Positions 9,216 to 18,984 of a stretch of 64,000 nt of DNA are shown here, in pieces. Every line of letters begins with the position of its first letter. Positions within the stretch are counted from its first letter, which is position 1. This stretch comes from CBCYMI01 sp965183855 (lineage in GTDB: Bacteria > Pseudomonadota > Alphaproteobacteria > Caulobacterales > Maricaulaceae), in the NCBI GenBank assembly GCA_965183855.1, contig CBCYMI010000010.1:1-64000 (forward strand), written 5' to 3'. The notes beneath the pieces are model-generated. The model saw only the letters and a list, made by a program, of their open reading frames with translations, did no database searches and was not told where the DNA came from. The translations under genes and the position numbers were made by a program.

Positions 9216-12200
9216 CTAACAAGTTAAGATATAATCCTGGATTGGCTTAACTTCAAGGGATGATGTATTAATATTACAAATTGCTTTTGTTGCTGCCAGT
9301 GCTCCGGAAGCTGTCGTAAAATAAGGGATACGCATCATTAATGCTGTTCTTCGAATAGAAAGAGAATCAATTAATGCCTGTCTTCCCCATGTTGTATTAA
9401 AAACAAGCTGAACATCTCCATTTTTCATTAAATCAACAATATGGGGTCTTCCTTCATAGACTTTATTTACCGCTTCTACTTCAAGTCCTCTTTCTTGAAG
9501 AAACGAAGCGGTTCCATGTGTTGCAATAATTTTAAATCCATAATTAAGTAATAATTCTGTTACTAAAACCATGAGTTTTTTATCTTCTGGTTTGACAGAA
9601 ATAAAGACACAGCCTGTTTGTGGAAGTCGAACGCCACCTGCTAACAGACTTTTAAAAAATGCTGTTTCATATTTTGTATCAATTCCCATGACTTCTCCTG
9701 TAGAGCGCATTTCGGGACCTAAAACCGTATCTACTTTTGGAAATCGTGTCCATGGAAAAACAGCTTCTTTAATTGCAATATGGTTAATATTTGAAGGTTT
9801 AAGTGCAAAGTCTGAAAGAGGTTTCCCTGCCATAACCATGGCTGCAAGTTTAGCAATTGGAACCCCTGTCGTTTTGGCAATGAAAGGCACGGTTCTTGAG
9901 GCTCTTGGATTAACTTCAAGGACATAAACAGTGTGATCCTTGATTGCAAATTGAACATTTAATAATCCTTTAACATTTAAAGCGTTTGCCAGTTTTTCCG
10001 TATATTCTCTGATTAAATTAAGAATCTGATCAGAGAGTGAAAATGGAGGAAGGGAACAAGCAGAATCTCCAGAATGAATGCCAGCTTGTTCAATATGCTC
10101 CATAATGCCTGCAATAAAAACCGTTTTGCCATCACTAATAGCATCAACATCAACCTCGATTGCATCTTGAATATATTCATCAATTAAAACAGGTGCGCCA
10201 TTAGATAAAGTGATTGCATTTCTGACATATTCTTGTAAGGCTTTTGGATGATCAATAATCTCCATACCTTGACCACCAAGTACATAAGAAGGGCGCAAGA
10301 CAATTGGATATCCAACCTGTTTTGCAATTTTCATTGCTTCTTCTTCACTCAGAGCCGTTTCATTTTTGGGTTGTTTAAGCGCTAAGCTTTCCAGTAATTT
10401 TTTAAAGCGTTTGCGATCTTCTGCAAGATCAATGGAATCAGTTGAGGTTCCTAAAACAGGAATTGAAGCAGCTTCCAATTGATGCGTTAGCTTTAAAGGT
10501 GTTTGTCCTCCATATTGAACGATAACACCAAGTAAATCTCCTGTTTTTTGTTCGGTTTCAATAACAGAAAGCACATGTTCAAAATCAAGAGGTTCAAAAT
10601 AAAGACGGTCAGAAGTATCATAATCTGTAGAAACCGTTTCAGGATTACAATTAATCATGATTGATTCAATATTGATTTCCTTTAAGGCAAAAGCGGCATG
10701 ACAACAGCAATAATCAAACTCAATGCCTTGCCCTATCCGATTGGGTCCACTGCCAAGAATAATGACCTTTTTTCGGGAGGTTGGATTAGATTCACATTCG
10801 GCGTTTTGGTCTGAAGAATAATATTCATAGCTTGAATAAAGATAGGGGGTAGAGGCTTTAAATTCAGCCGCACAGGAATCAATACGTTTATAAACAGGGG
10901 TAATCTTTTTCTGAGTTCGTAAGGTTCGAATTCGGTCATCTGTTGTATTAACAAGATGTGCAAGACGTTTGTCTGAAAAGCCTTTTGATTTGAGTGTAAA
11001 CCAGAAAAAAGGATCGGTTTTTTCAGACAATCCCTGTTTTTTTACGTGTTCTTCCAATTCAACCAGCTCTTTGATTTGATCTAAAAACCAAGGGTCATAA
11101 TGGCAAATATCCTGAATATTTCTAAGAGAAAATTGATATCGGAATGCCTGAGCGATTAATCTCAACCGATCTGGTGTTGGAACAGAAAGTTTTGCTTGTA
11201 ATGCTTTCTTTTTTTCTTCCTGGATAGAAACAGGGTCGGATTCTGTCAAGGAATACTGTGATGTCTCTAAAAGAGAAAGAGAGAGATCCATATTTAATCC
11301 ATCAATCTCGATCTCATCGAGCCCTGTCAGACCTTGTTCAAGTGATATTAAGGCTTTTTGCAGGGATTCTTGAAAACATCTTCCAATTGCCATAACTTCA
11401 CCGACAGATTTCATGGAGGTTGTCAAAGTTTGATCTGAACCTGGATATTTTTCAAATGCAAAACGTGGAATTTTGGTCACAACATAATCGATTACAGGTT
11501 CAAAAGAGGCAGGCATGCTTCCTTTGGTAATATCATTTTTTAATTCATCAAGTGTGTAGCCAACAGCGAGTTTAGCAGCGATTTTGGCAATTGGAAATCC
11601 AGTCGCTTTGGAAGCCAGAGCAGAAGAACGTGAGACTCTTGGATTCATTTCAATAACAATCATTTCCCCTGTTTTGGGATTGATGGCAAATTGAACATTT
11701 GAGCCTCCAGTTTCAACTCCAATTTCTCTTAAAACGGCAATGGATGCATTTCTTAATTTCTGATATTCCTTATCTGTTAAGGTTAATGCAGGTGCTGTTG
11801 TAATTGAATCTCCTGTATGTACTCCCATTGGATCAATATTTTCAATTGAGCAGACAATAATACAATTATCCGCTTTATCGCGGACAACTTCCATTTCATA
11901 TTCTTTCCAGCCAATAACAGATTGTTCTATCAGAATTTCATGATTCGGGGATTCATATAATCCTCGTTTGACAATTTTTTTAAATTCTTCAAGATTATAG
12001 GCAATACCCCCTCCTGTGCCCCCAAGTGTAAAGGAAGGACGAATAATGATAGGAAAGCCGATTTGTTCAATGGCTTGTTTTGCTTCTTCTTCGGTTTTGA
12101 TAATCGCAGATTTTGGAGTTTTCAAGCCAATTTTCTGCATGGCGGTACGAAAATATTCTCTGTTTTCAGCCTTGTTGATTGCTTCGGCATTCGCACCAAT

Positions 12201-12545
12201 CATTTCAACATGATAGCGTTTTAAAATACCTGTTTTTTCAAGTTCAAGTGCTGTATTTAAAGCGGTTTGCCCACCCATGGTTGGTAAAATGGCATCTGGG
12301 CGTTCTTTTTCAATCACTTTGGTTACAAATTCTGCATTAATTGGCTCAATATACGTTGCATCGGCCAGTTCAGGATCGGTCATAATGGTTGCGGGATTCG
12401 AATTTACCAAAATAATACGATAGCCTTCCTCTTTTAAGGCTTTAATGGCCTGAGCTCCTGAATAATCAAATTCGCAAGCCTGACCAATAACGATGGGACC
12501 TGCTCCAATTACCAGAATGCTTTTAATATCCGTACGTTTGCCCAT
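9216..12545 (-). CDS. carB: Carbamoyl-phosphate synthase large subunit
   Basis: The large subunit makes carbamoyl phosphate from bicarbonate, ATP and ammonia delivered by CarA, for pyrimidine and arginine synthesis. The 1109-aa protein shows two homologous ATP-grasp halves. The first starts with SILVIGAGPIVIGQACEFDY and has the loop GGTGGGIAYN; the second starts with IILGSGPNRIGQGIEFDY and has GGQGMEI. The C-terminal MGS-like allosteric domain follows GPEMRSTGEVMGID. Its partner carA lies 6.4 kb away at 18985-20220 on the same strand, with three unrelated genes between. Confidence 0.97.
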   Translation of the reverse strand: MGKRTDIKSILVIGAGPIVIGQACEFDYSGAQAIKALKEEGYRIILVNSNPATIMTDPELADATYIEPINAEFVTKVIEKERPDAILPTMGGQTALNTALELEKTGILKRYHVEMIGANAEAINKAENREYFRTAMQKIGLKTPKSAIIKTEEEAKQAIEQIGFPIIIRPSFTLGGTGGGIAYNLEEFKKIVKRGLYESPNHEILIEQSVIGWKEYEMEVVRDKADNCIIVCSIENIDPMGVHTGDSITTAPALTLTDKEYQKLRNASIAVLREIGVETGGSNVQFAINPKTGEMIVIEMNPRVSRSSALASKATGFPIAKIAAKLAVGYTLDELKNDITKGSMPASFEPVIDYVVTKIPRFAFEKYPGSDQTLTTSMKSVGEVMAIGRCFQESLQKALISLEQGLTGLDEIEIDGLNMDLSLSLLETSQYSLTESDPVSIQEEKKKALQAKLSVPTPDRLRLIAQAFRYQFSLRNIQDICHYDPWFLDQIKELVELEEHVKKQGLSEKTDPFFWFTLKSKGFSDKRLAHLVNTTDDRIRTLRTQKKITPVYKRIDSCAAEFKASTPYLYSSYEYYSSDQNAECESNPTSRKKVIILGSGPNRIGQGIEFDYCCCHAAFALKEINIESIMINCNPETVSTDYDTSDRLYFEPLDFEHVLSVIETEQKTGDLLGVIVQYGGQTPLKLTHQLEAASIPVLGTSTDSIDLAEDRKRFKKLLESLALKQPKNETALSEEEAMKIAKQVGYPIVLRPSYVLGGQGMEIIDHPKALQEYVRNAITLSNGAPVLIDEYIQDAIEVDVDAISDGKTVFIAGIMEHIEQAGIHSGDSACSLPPFSLSDQILNLIREYTEKLANALNVKGLLNVQFAIKDHTVYVLEVNPRASRTVPFIAKTTGVPIAKLAAMVMAGKPLSDFALKPSNINHIAIKEAVFPWTRFPKVDTVLGPEMRSTGEVMGIDTKYETAFFKSLLAGGVRLPQTGCVFISVKPEDKKLMVLVTELLLNYGFKIIATHGTASFLQERGLEVEAVNKVYEGRPHIVDLMKNGDVQLVFNTTWGRQALIDSLSIRRTALMMRIPYFTTASGALAATKAICNINTSSLEVKPIQDYILTC

Positions 12546-12930
12546 AATTTATTTAATCCTTGGAAAATCATTTTAGTGACCATTTGAGTTTTGTCTTTTT
12601 AAATGCGTTTAAATCTGTTTAGAAAAACATTCCAGATTCTTCAGCTAGAAACTAGTTATTAATTTATTTTACGCAAATAGGCAATGAGAGATTTCCTCTT
12701 TATGGCATGAATGAAAAGCTGAAAAATAGGAAGAAATACGCTTAAACAATACAATTACAAAAAAGCTTATTTTCAATCAGGTCTGGCTTGGCGACACAGA
12801 GTAAATTAGATGTTTTCAGGAAGATATAGAGAGCGTTTTAAGTTAAAAATAGGACTTGTTCTGATTAAAAACATGCTTTGTTTAACCATATAAATATCAG
12901 AAAATATATTTAATTTAGCCGAATTAGCGT
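12546..12930. other. Intergenic region upstream of carB, 385 bp
   Basis: Lies between carB and the S8 protease gene on the same strand. No leader peptide, riboswitch or terminator hairpin was convincing. It should contain the carB promoter. Confidence 0.45.
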
Positions 12931-15153
12931 TTAGTAAAAAGGAGTATATTTAAATCCGATCCAGAATAAATTCTGAGCATGTGCCTGTTTAATGTGATAG
13001 GGGTTTTTGATAAATCGATAGAGAAATTGAGCTTCAATTTTATGGTTAATTGGAAATCGAAGCTTGAGATCAAAATTAAGCTCTCTACCAGAAGGAGTTA
13101 AAGCTAAAAAATGAGGAGAATAATATAATTTATGAGCCTGGTTAATATGTGAAGGAAGCATGAAATATGCAGAACCTGTTTCTGTTTTTAAGGGCTGGGA
13201 CACCCCAAATGATAAATGAGCAAGCTTGAATGGATATGCCAGTAAAATTCCCCATTTGCTGGCCCGTGGTTGATTTTTTACAGTTATAAATTGAGATGAA
13301 TTTAAATGTGGAAACAACCAACTCCCATAGGCTTTTAAGGTAAGATTCTTATACCGAGATTGCCAATATAAGGAAGAAAAATATGTTTTTGATTTATCAG
13401 AATTACGCGCTTGAAAAGCAGAGTAATTTAACAGATTTCCCTGTTCACCAAGCATGCCTGCTTCAAGTGCAAAAATATGATTTTTATAGTGTTTCCTAAT
13501 CATAAAGCGATACGCATAATCCTGTTTTCCTTTATAAATCGAACTTATAAAATCAAAACTGCCAACCTGCCATTTTGTAGAAGCTTTTAAGCTCTTTTTG
13601 TCTAAATATTGATCGATGAAGCCTGTTATTTCAGAAGGTTCTGAAAATGGGATATCAGGCATATTATAGCTTAAATTAAATGCTAGATTGCCAGACTTAT
13701 ACTCCAGATTAAAGGCGTCTTCTTTTCGTTTCTGGCGCTCATAAGAAGTAAATCCTGTAATATGAACAGGTTTTTGTTCAATATGAAGACGCAAATTTCT
13801 TTTTTGAAGGGTTTGTGTTTCAGAAGATCGAAATATAGAAAACTCTTGTTTGAAAAAATCAGAAAATCTGGCTTTACCAATCTGATTAAGAAAACGGTTT
13901 GGATATAATTCTCTAGCATTTAAGATAAAAGCCCGTTTATATTTATCAATGGCAATAATATTGCCTTGATAGTGTAAGAACCAGTCGCCAAAAGCTCCAA
14001 ATGTTGGATTAAATAGAGCTTCTGCTGTTAAAACCTTATTCTGATCTGGATAGGAAATTATTAATGGACTTGATGGTTGCAATGCTCGTTCAAGGTTAAT
14101 AATGCCCCAACCATTTTCATTATCTGGTCCTTTTTGACCAATATCGTCAGCAGATTCCAGTAAAATTTTAACCGCAGTGGATGGATGAATGTTTGGAAAA
14201 TATTCCAATAATAAAGCAAGAGCTCCCGCAACATGAGGGCTTGCCATGGACGTTCCTTTAACAAGATCATAATTCCCATTTAAAGAGGTTGTATAAATGG
14301 CTTCTCCTGGAGCGAGAAGATAAAAATTTTGTATTTCACCAGCTTTATTGGAATATTGCACTCTTTGTGTTCCTTCTCGATTGAGTGCGCCAACTGCAAT
14401 CACTTGTCCTTTTGCTTTTGAATGTTTAGCAAAACTGGCAGGCGCAATAGGATCTGATTTTTGATTATTACCAGCTGCAACCGTAAAAATCACACCTTTA
14501 TCAATGGCATATTGCATCGCTTTTGAAACCGATTTATTGGTTGTTCTTCCGCTTCCCAATGATAAATTAATGATTTTTGCACCATGATCTACTGCATAAT
14601 GAATTCCTTTTGCAATCGTCTTCCAATTATATGAACAAACTGTCTTACATGTATTTGGAATGTCGGCACGTATAGCAAGAATTTTTGACTGATAGGCAAT
14701 CCCATGCATGCCAATATTATTTTTACGTGCTGCGATAATACCCGCAACATTTGTACCGTGACTGCCTGTGTTTGTCATTTTTGATAAAGGAATGTTGTTA
14801 TGTGTTAAATCAATGGATTGGCTATGTAATGCATCGGATAAATCGGGATGATCCTTGTCTATATAGGAATCAATCACAGCAATTATAATTCCTTTTCCCG
14901 TTGCCTGTTTTGCATAGGCTGAATGAGTTTTCATAATAAAAAGACCTGGATTTCTAAAAAACTCATTTGTCATATGCTGGTTTGATTGTCGTAAATTATT
15001 GATCTGTTCTGGAAATGGAATCGTCATGCTTGTCGTCAAGTATGACGGTGTTGGATTTACTTCAGAAGTATTGGAACAGTTAACAAGGATAAAACAGGAG
15101 AAAAAAATATATATAATATATTTAAAATCAATTATTTTAAACATCGCGACCAT
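12931..15153 (-). CDS. S8 (subtilisin-like) serine protease autotransporter, probable lipoprotein
   Basis: This 740-aa protein combines a subtilisin domain with a C-terminal outer-membrane barrel, so the protease is expected at the cell surface. The catalytic triad is intact: Asp95 (AVIDSYID), His132 (GSHGTNVAGI) and Ser302 (GTSMASPHVAGA), with the oxyanion Asn near 229 (VAAGNN). The protease domain ends near GWGIINLERAL (~345-355). After a short linker (~380-430, DKYKRAFILNA), residues ~460-740 alternate polar and hydrophobic strands and end in KYTPFY, as in autotransporter barrels. The N-terminus is hydrophobic and reaches a cysteine at 26 (FILVNC), an imperfect lipobox. An alternative start is Met4 at 15144. 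The natural substrate is unknown. Confidence 0.88.
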   Translation of the reverse strand: MVAMFKIIDFKYIIYIFFSCFILVNCSNTSEVNPTPSYLTTSMTIPFPEQINNLRQSNQHMTNEFFRNPGLFIMKTHSAYAKQATGKGIIIAVIDSYIDKDHPDLSDALHSQSIDLTHNNIPLSKMTNTGSHGTNVAGIIAARKNNIGMHGIAYQSKILAIRADIPNTCKTVCSYNWKTIAKGIHYAVDHGAKIINLSLGSGRTTNKSVSKAMQYAIDKGVIFTVAAGNNQKSDPIAPASFAKHSKAKGQVIAVGALNREGTQRVQYSNKAGEIQNFYLLAPGEAIYTTSLNGNYDLVKGTSMASPHVAGALALLLEYFPNIHPSTAVKILLESADDIGQKGPDNENGWGIINLERALQPSSPLIISYPDQNKVLTAEALFNPTFGAFGDWFLHYQGNIIAIDKYKRAFILNARELYPNRFLNQIGKARFSDFFKQEFSIFRSSETQTLQKRNLRLHIEQKPVHITGFTSYERQKRKEDAFNLEYKSGNLAFNLSYNMPDIPFSEPSEITGFIDQYLDKKSLKASTKWQVGSFDFISSIYKGKQDYAYRFMIRKHYKNHIFALEAGMLGEQGNLLNYSAFQARNSDKSKTYFSSLYWQSRYKNLTLKAYGSWLFPHLNSSQFITVKNQPRASKWGILLAYPFKLAHLSFGVSQPLKTETGSAYFMLPSHINQAHKLYYSPHFLALTPSGRELNFDLKLRFPINHKIEAQFLYRFIKNPYHIKQAHAQNLFWIGFKYTPFY

Positions 15154-15508
15154 TTCTAAATTAAAAAATAAATTAAAAAATAAAAAACTATGAAATAAAG
15201 CATGGGCGAATTTCTTTAATAAAGATATAATTTATATACCAATAGGTGTGATTTTTATATTCTAAAAATAAAATAGGTTATTTTTTTTATTTAACTCTTT
15301 GAATTAAAAGAAGAAAATATAATTTTACATAAAATAAAGTTATGTAATAAATAAAATATAATTATGATTTAAAAATAAGTGGAAAGCTGATTTTCTGATT
15401 TGTCTTGAGCTTAAATGATTCTATCTGGATAAAATCTGGCTCTATTTCCTTGTTTATGCTAGTATATTCTAATAAGATGCTACCATAATCCATATTTGAG
15501 AATAAAAC
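15154..15508. other. Divergent promoter region, 355 bp
   Basis: Very AT-rich spacer between the S8 protease (minus) and the M48 protease (plus). It must contain both promoters. A TTGTTTATG...TATTCT arrangement near 15452-15470 could serve the M48 gene, but this is weak evidence. No structured RNA was seen. Confidence 0.4.
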
Positions 15509-16330
15509 ATGTATAGAAGACGTAAAGGTCGATTCCATTGGTCAGTTTTATTTATATTTGCTCTGTTTGCCATAGGCTATTTTTTTATGAATCGTGAAGC
15601 GGCTCCTATAACAGGAAGAATGCGTATGATCGATATGGATCCCAGGCAGGAAGCTCAATTAGGGCTCGAGTCTTTTTCACAAATTTTAAGACAGTCAAAA
15701 TTGGTAAAAACAGGAAAAGAAGTTGAAACGATTAATAAAATTGGAAAAAAGATCATAGCCTCTGCCGAAACATATATACCAGAAGTTAAGAAATATCCTT
15801 GGGTTTTTAAGTTAATCGAATCGGATCAAGCAAATGCGTTTGCCTTGCCTGGAGGCTATGTTGCTGTATATACAGGCTTATTGCCAATTGCTCAAAATCA
15901 AAATGGGTTAGCTACGATTTTAGGACATGAAATTGCCCATGCGATTTTGCGTCATGGAGCAGAACGCATGTCGCAGGGAAAACTCGCGCAATGGGGACAA
16001 ATTGCAGTGGGAATTGCTGCAGGAGAAATGGATTATCAGGCACAAAGGCAAATAATGGCACTTTATGGTGCTGCTGCACAATATGGTGTTATTTTACCTT
16101 TTTCCAGACAGCATGAATCAGAAGCCGATTATGTTGGGCTGAAGCTTTTGGCAAGGGCTTGCTATGATCCAAGAGAGGCTCCATTGCTTTGGGAAAGAAT
16201 GGGTAAAAATTCTCAAAAATCAACGCCTCGGGAATTTATGTCTACGCATCCAGGTCATGAAACACGAATTCAGAATTTTAAAAAATGGATGCCAGAAGCC
16301 TTACAGATTTATCAGCAATATTGTCAATAA
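15509..16330 (+). CDS. M48-family zinc metalloprotease (BepA/LoiP/Oma1-like)
   Basis: A membrane-anchored or periplasmic zinc protease probably involved in envelope protein quality control. One hydrophobic segment (residues ~10-26) follows a very basic start, so it is either a signal anchor or an uncleaved signal. The zinc site is complete: HEIAH at 140-144 gives two histidines, and Glu203 in the downstream HESEAD motif is the third ligand. The motif NAFALPGGYVAVYTGLL before it is typical of the family. Length is 273 aa, with no TPR extension, so it resembles LoiP/Oma1 more than full-length BepA. It is divergent from the S8 autotransporter. Confidence 0.92.
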   Translation: MYRRRKGRFHWSVLFIFALFAIGYFFMNREAAPITGRMRMIDMDPRQEAQLGLESFSQILRQSKLVKTGKEVETINKIGKKIIASAETYIPEVKKYPWVFKLIESDQANAFALPGGYVAVYTGLLPIAQNQNGLATILGHEIAHAILRHGAERMSQGKLAQWGQIAVGIAAGEMDYQAQRQIMALYGAAAQYGVILPFSRQHESEADYVGLKLLARACYDPREAPLLWERMGKNSQKSTPREFMSTHPGHETRIQNFKKWMPEALQIYQQYCQ

Positions 16331-16858
16331 GTATGAAAAAGGGCTAAAGGAGTTCGTATCTATTAACCATATCACTTAATCGGCATGAAAACAGGCTAAA
16401 GCCTCGATATAATAAAAAATATGAGCTAAAAATTGAGATAACTCTATTTTTATAGAAAAATAGATCTCTTAAGTTAGATGGATTTTCTTATTTTGTTTTT
16501 AAATTGTATAAACAGGGCAAAAATTTGATTTTACAGGAACTAAACAGCTCAGATATTAAAGAAAAGTTTATCATTTAGTTTGTGTGTAAATGCGTATCGT
16601 GACGTTAGCAAAGCTGATTAACCTTTTTTATTTATAAAATTACGAAGGCTGTATACCTCATAGGCTGGTTAATATAACATCGCCAGTAAGAACTGAAAAC
16701 CAGTCCTCCTTTTCCGATAGATAACGTCAAAATATTGATTATAAGATAAAATGCCTGTTTTTAAGATTAGAGGCAGGCATGTATGAAATATTAGGCTTTA
16801 ATTTTCTTAAAAACGAGAAGAAAAGGGGGAGGTGATTATTTGAATAATCTGAGAAGCC
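16331..16858. other. Convergent intergenic region, about 530 bp
   Basis: Lies between the M48 gene (plus) and the BCCT gene (minus). A hairpin CTATTTTT-ATAG-AAAAATAG near 16443-16464, with partly paired GAGA/TCTC flanks, may end the M48 transcript. A short open stretch around 16460-16578 reads like protein (LILQELNSSDIKEKFII) but has no start codon; it may be a gene remnant. A second inverted repeat ATGCCTG...CAGGCAT lies near 16750-16782. Confidence 0.4.
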
Positions 16859-18520
16859 TTATTTTGTTTCAGAAGGAGGGTGTTTGAGTGCTTTTTTGGA
16901 TTGACTGAGCCCTAAATATAAATTCAGACAGACAAAAACAAGTATGATGGAAAAAGGTAGGGCCGTTGAAATTGTGACGGATCTCAATGCAGAAAGTGCA
17001 TCATCTCCACCAACCAATAATAGGCTTGCAGCAACAACCCCTTCAAAAACACACCAGAAAATACGTTGGGCAACAGGCACTTTCGTTTTTCCTCCAGCCG
17101 TAATCATGTCAATGACCAAAGAACCAGAATCTGACGAGGTAATGAAAAAGACAATCACCAGAAGAATTCCAATAAAAGAGCTTATTTTGGCTAAAGGAAG
17201 GAGGGATAGCATTTCAAATAATTTCAATTCCAGAGATGCTGTTTGTATTTCAGAAGACGAATTTGAAACCAGTTGAGAAATTGCAGTTCCTCCGAATACA
17301 CCCATCCAGATAATACAGAAAACACTAGGAATTAAGATTACATAAATCATAAATTCGCGAACGGTTCTTCCTCGAGAAATGCGGGCAATAAACAGACCAA
17401 CAAATGGAGACCAGGAAATCCACCATGTCCAGTAAAATGCAGTCTGATTTTGAACAAAGGAATGATCCTCTCTACCAAATGGCATGGAAAGTGGGATAAG
17501 CTTTTCCAGATATGCACTTCCCGTTATGAAAATCGTTTTAAAAATCTCTATCGTAGGACCAAAAAATAAAACAAATAAAAGTAATAAAATGGCAATCACA
17601 ATATTTATTTCTGACAGTTTCTTAACGCCTCCATCAAGACCTTTGACCACAGAAAAAGCGGCAATTGAGGTAATAACGCTAATTAATATAATCTTAGATA
17701 TTTTTCCCGTACTAATTCCAAATAAATCATTCATACCAGCAAGAACTTGCTCTGTTCCAAAACCAAGCGAGGTCGCAAGTCCAAACAGGGTTGCAAAAAC
17801 AGCAAGAATATCAATAATATGTCCCCACCACCCCCAAACACGATCTTTTAAAACGGGATAAAAAACAGATCTTAAGGTTAAGGGAAGGCCTCGATTGAAA
17901 GAAAAAAATGCTAGAGCAAGGGCAAGACTTGCATAAATTGCCCAAGGATGAATAGCCCAATGAAACACAGTTGCAGCCATTGCAAGCGATTTGGCTTGAT
18001 CTGCTTGTCCGAAAGCAGCTGAAAGAGGAGCGCTATCAATGCGTTGTCCATTTACGATTTGAATTCCTTCCATGGAGGAAGTAAAATGGGAGACGGGTTC
18101 TGCAACACCAAAAAACATTAATCCTATTCCCATGCCTGCGGCAAAGAGCATAGCAACCCAGCTTAAAAAACTGAAATTAGGTCTGGCAGATTGACCTCCT
18201 ATGCGAATATTACCAAGAGGTGAAATAATCAAATAGATACAAAATAAAACGATACTGTTTACGGAAAGCAGAAAAAACCAGTTCATTTTTGAGAGAATTA
18301 AAAATTTAAGATCCTGAAAATAATGAGCCGCTTGATGTGGAAAAACAAGTGTTAAAATAACAAAAATAATAATGAGGCAGGAAGAAATAAGAAAAACAGG
18401 ATTGTGAATATCAAGTCCAAAAAGAAGGATATTATCCTGACCTGTTTTATATTCTGTTTTGACAGGATGTGGGATCGTTTTTTTCGCAGGTCGATTTTTC
18501 TTTGAGTTTAAATGAGACAT
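16859..18520 (-). CDS. BCCT-family transporter (glycine betaine/choline/carnitine type)
   Basis: A secondary transporter for quaternary-amine osmolytes in the inner membrane, 553 aa with about 12 membrane segments. The family signature is present: AAGMGIGLMFFGVAEPVSHF, followed by the long fourth-helix region with AIHPWAIYASLALALA. The substrate-box region reads TWWISWSPFVGLFIARISRG, with the tryptophans that form the aromatic cage. The N-terminal ~30 residues are lysine/proline-rich and probably cytoplasmic. Exact substrate and coupling ion cannot be decided from sequence. The start codon lies in a 26-bp tandem repeat (see that entry), so upstream sequence carries a second, dead copy of the first codons. 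Confidence 0.93.
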   Translation of the reverse strand: MSHLNSKKNRPAKKTIPHPVKTEYKTGQDNILLFGLDIHNPVFLISSCLIIIFVILTLVFPHQAAHYFQDLKFLILSKMNWFFLLSVNSIVLFCIYLIISPLGNIRIGGQSARPNFSFLSWVAMLFAAGMGIGLMFFGVAEPVSHFTSSMEGIQIVNGQRIDSAPLSAAFGQADQAKSLAMAATVFHWAIHPWAIYASLALALAFFSFNRGLPLTLRSVFYPVLKDRVWGWWGHIIDILAVFATLFGLATSLGFGTEQVLAGMNDLFGISTGKISKIILISVITSIAAFSVVKGLDGGVKKLSEINIVIAILLLLFVLFFGPTIEIFKTIFITGSAYLEKLIPLSMPFGREDHSFVQNQTAFYWTWWISWSPFVGLFIARISRGRTVREFMIYVILIPSVFCIIWMGVFGGTAISQLVSNSSSEIQTASLELKLFEMLSLLPLAKISSFIGILLVIVFFITSSDSGSLVIDMITAGGKTKVPVAQRIFWCVFEGVVAASLLLVGGDDALSALRSVTISTALPFSIILVFVCLNLYLGLSQSKKALKHPPSETK

Positions 18521-18572
18521 ATTCTTTTTGGATTTAAATAAGACAATATTTTTTTGAGTTTAAAGGAGACAT
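18495..18572 (-). repeat. 26-bp repeat x3 over the BCCT start codon
   Basis: Reading on the minus strand, three units follow one another: ATGTCTCCTTTAAACTC from 18572, a middle unit GTCTTATTTAAATCC, and ATGTCTCATTTAAACTC from 18520, the real start. The first unit gives M-S-P-L-N-S-K-K and then runs into a stop after a few codons. The repeat thus places a second, non-productive copy of the gene start 52 bases upstream. Confidence 0.85.
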
Positions 18573-18984
18573 GAAAATCCATGTCAACAAAAACAAGAAT
18601 TAAAATTGAGAAGAAACTTAACATTAAATCGATTCTATTCGATGGAATGTACAAAATAATTTTTATGAATATATAAAAAAAAGCTTTCTGTTGTCCTGTA
18701 TACTGTATTATATTTCATAATATTCTGTGCAGACAGGCGGTCTTTCATACATATGCGTAAAGGAATGATTTACACTAATTTTACACGAATAATGAGACGA
18801 CTGAATCCATATTCTCCTATAAAAGCATTTTTCTATTAACGCCATCATAGGCTGTATTATGATCGTGTCAAGTGTATGGATTAGGCTTTTTTCAAAGGAT
18901 CCATCCTCATCTATTAAACGTTCAGAACAGATCGCGCTAATCATATAAACGTTCAGAACAGATCGCGCTAATTATATTTTCTTT
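18573..18984. other. Intergenic region between carA and the BCCT gene, with a 31-bp tandem repeat
   Basis: Bases 18916-18946 and 18947-18977 are two nearly identical copies of a 31-bp unit (AAACGTTCAGAACAGATCGC, then GCTAATYATAT). They begin directly after the carA stop on the minus strand. The unit has no obvious hairpin. A 78-codon open stretch at 18708-18944 on the minus strand resembles nothing I recognise and is probably chance or decay. Confidence 0.6.

Noticed and set aside
16440..16580. Possible small gene remnant reading LILQELNSSDIKEKFII
   Set aside because: No start codon in frame and no family recognised; only mentioned in the intergenic entry.
18708..18944. 78-codon open stretch between BCCT and carA
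   Set aside because: No recognisable family and no supporting ribosome-binding site; most likely chance, although a transposase remnant cannot be fully excluded.
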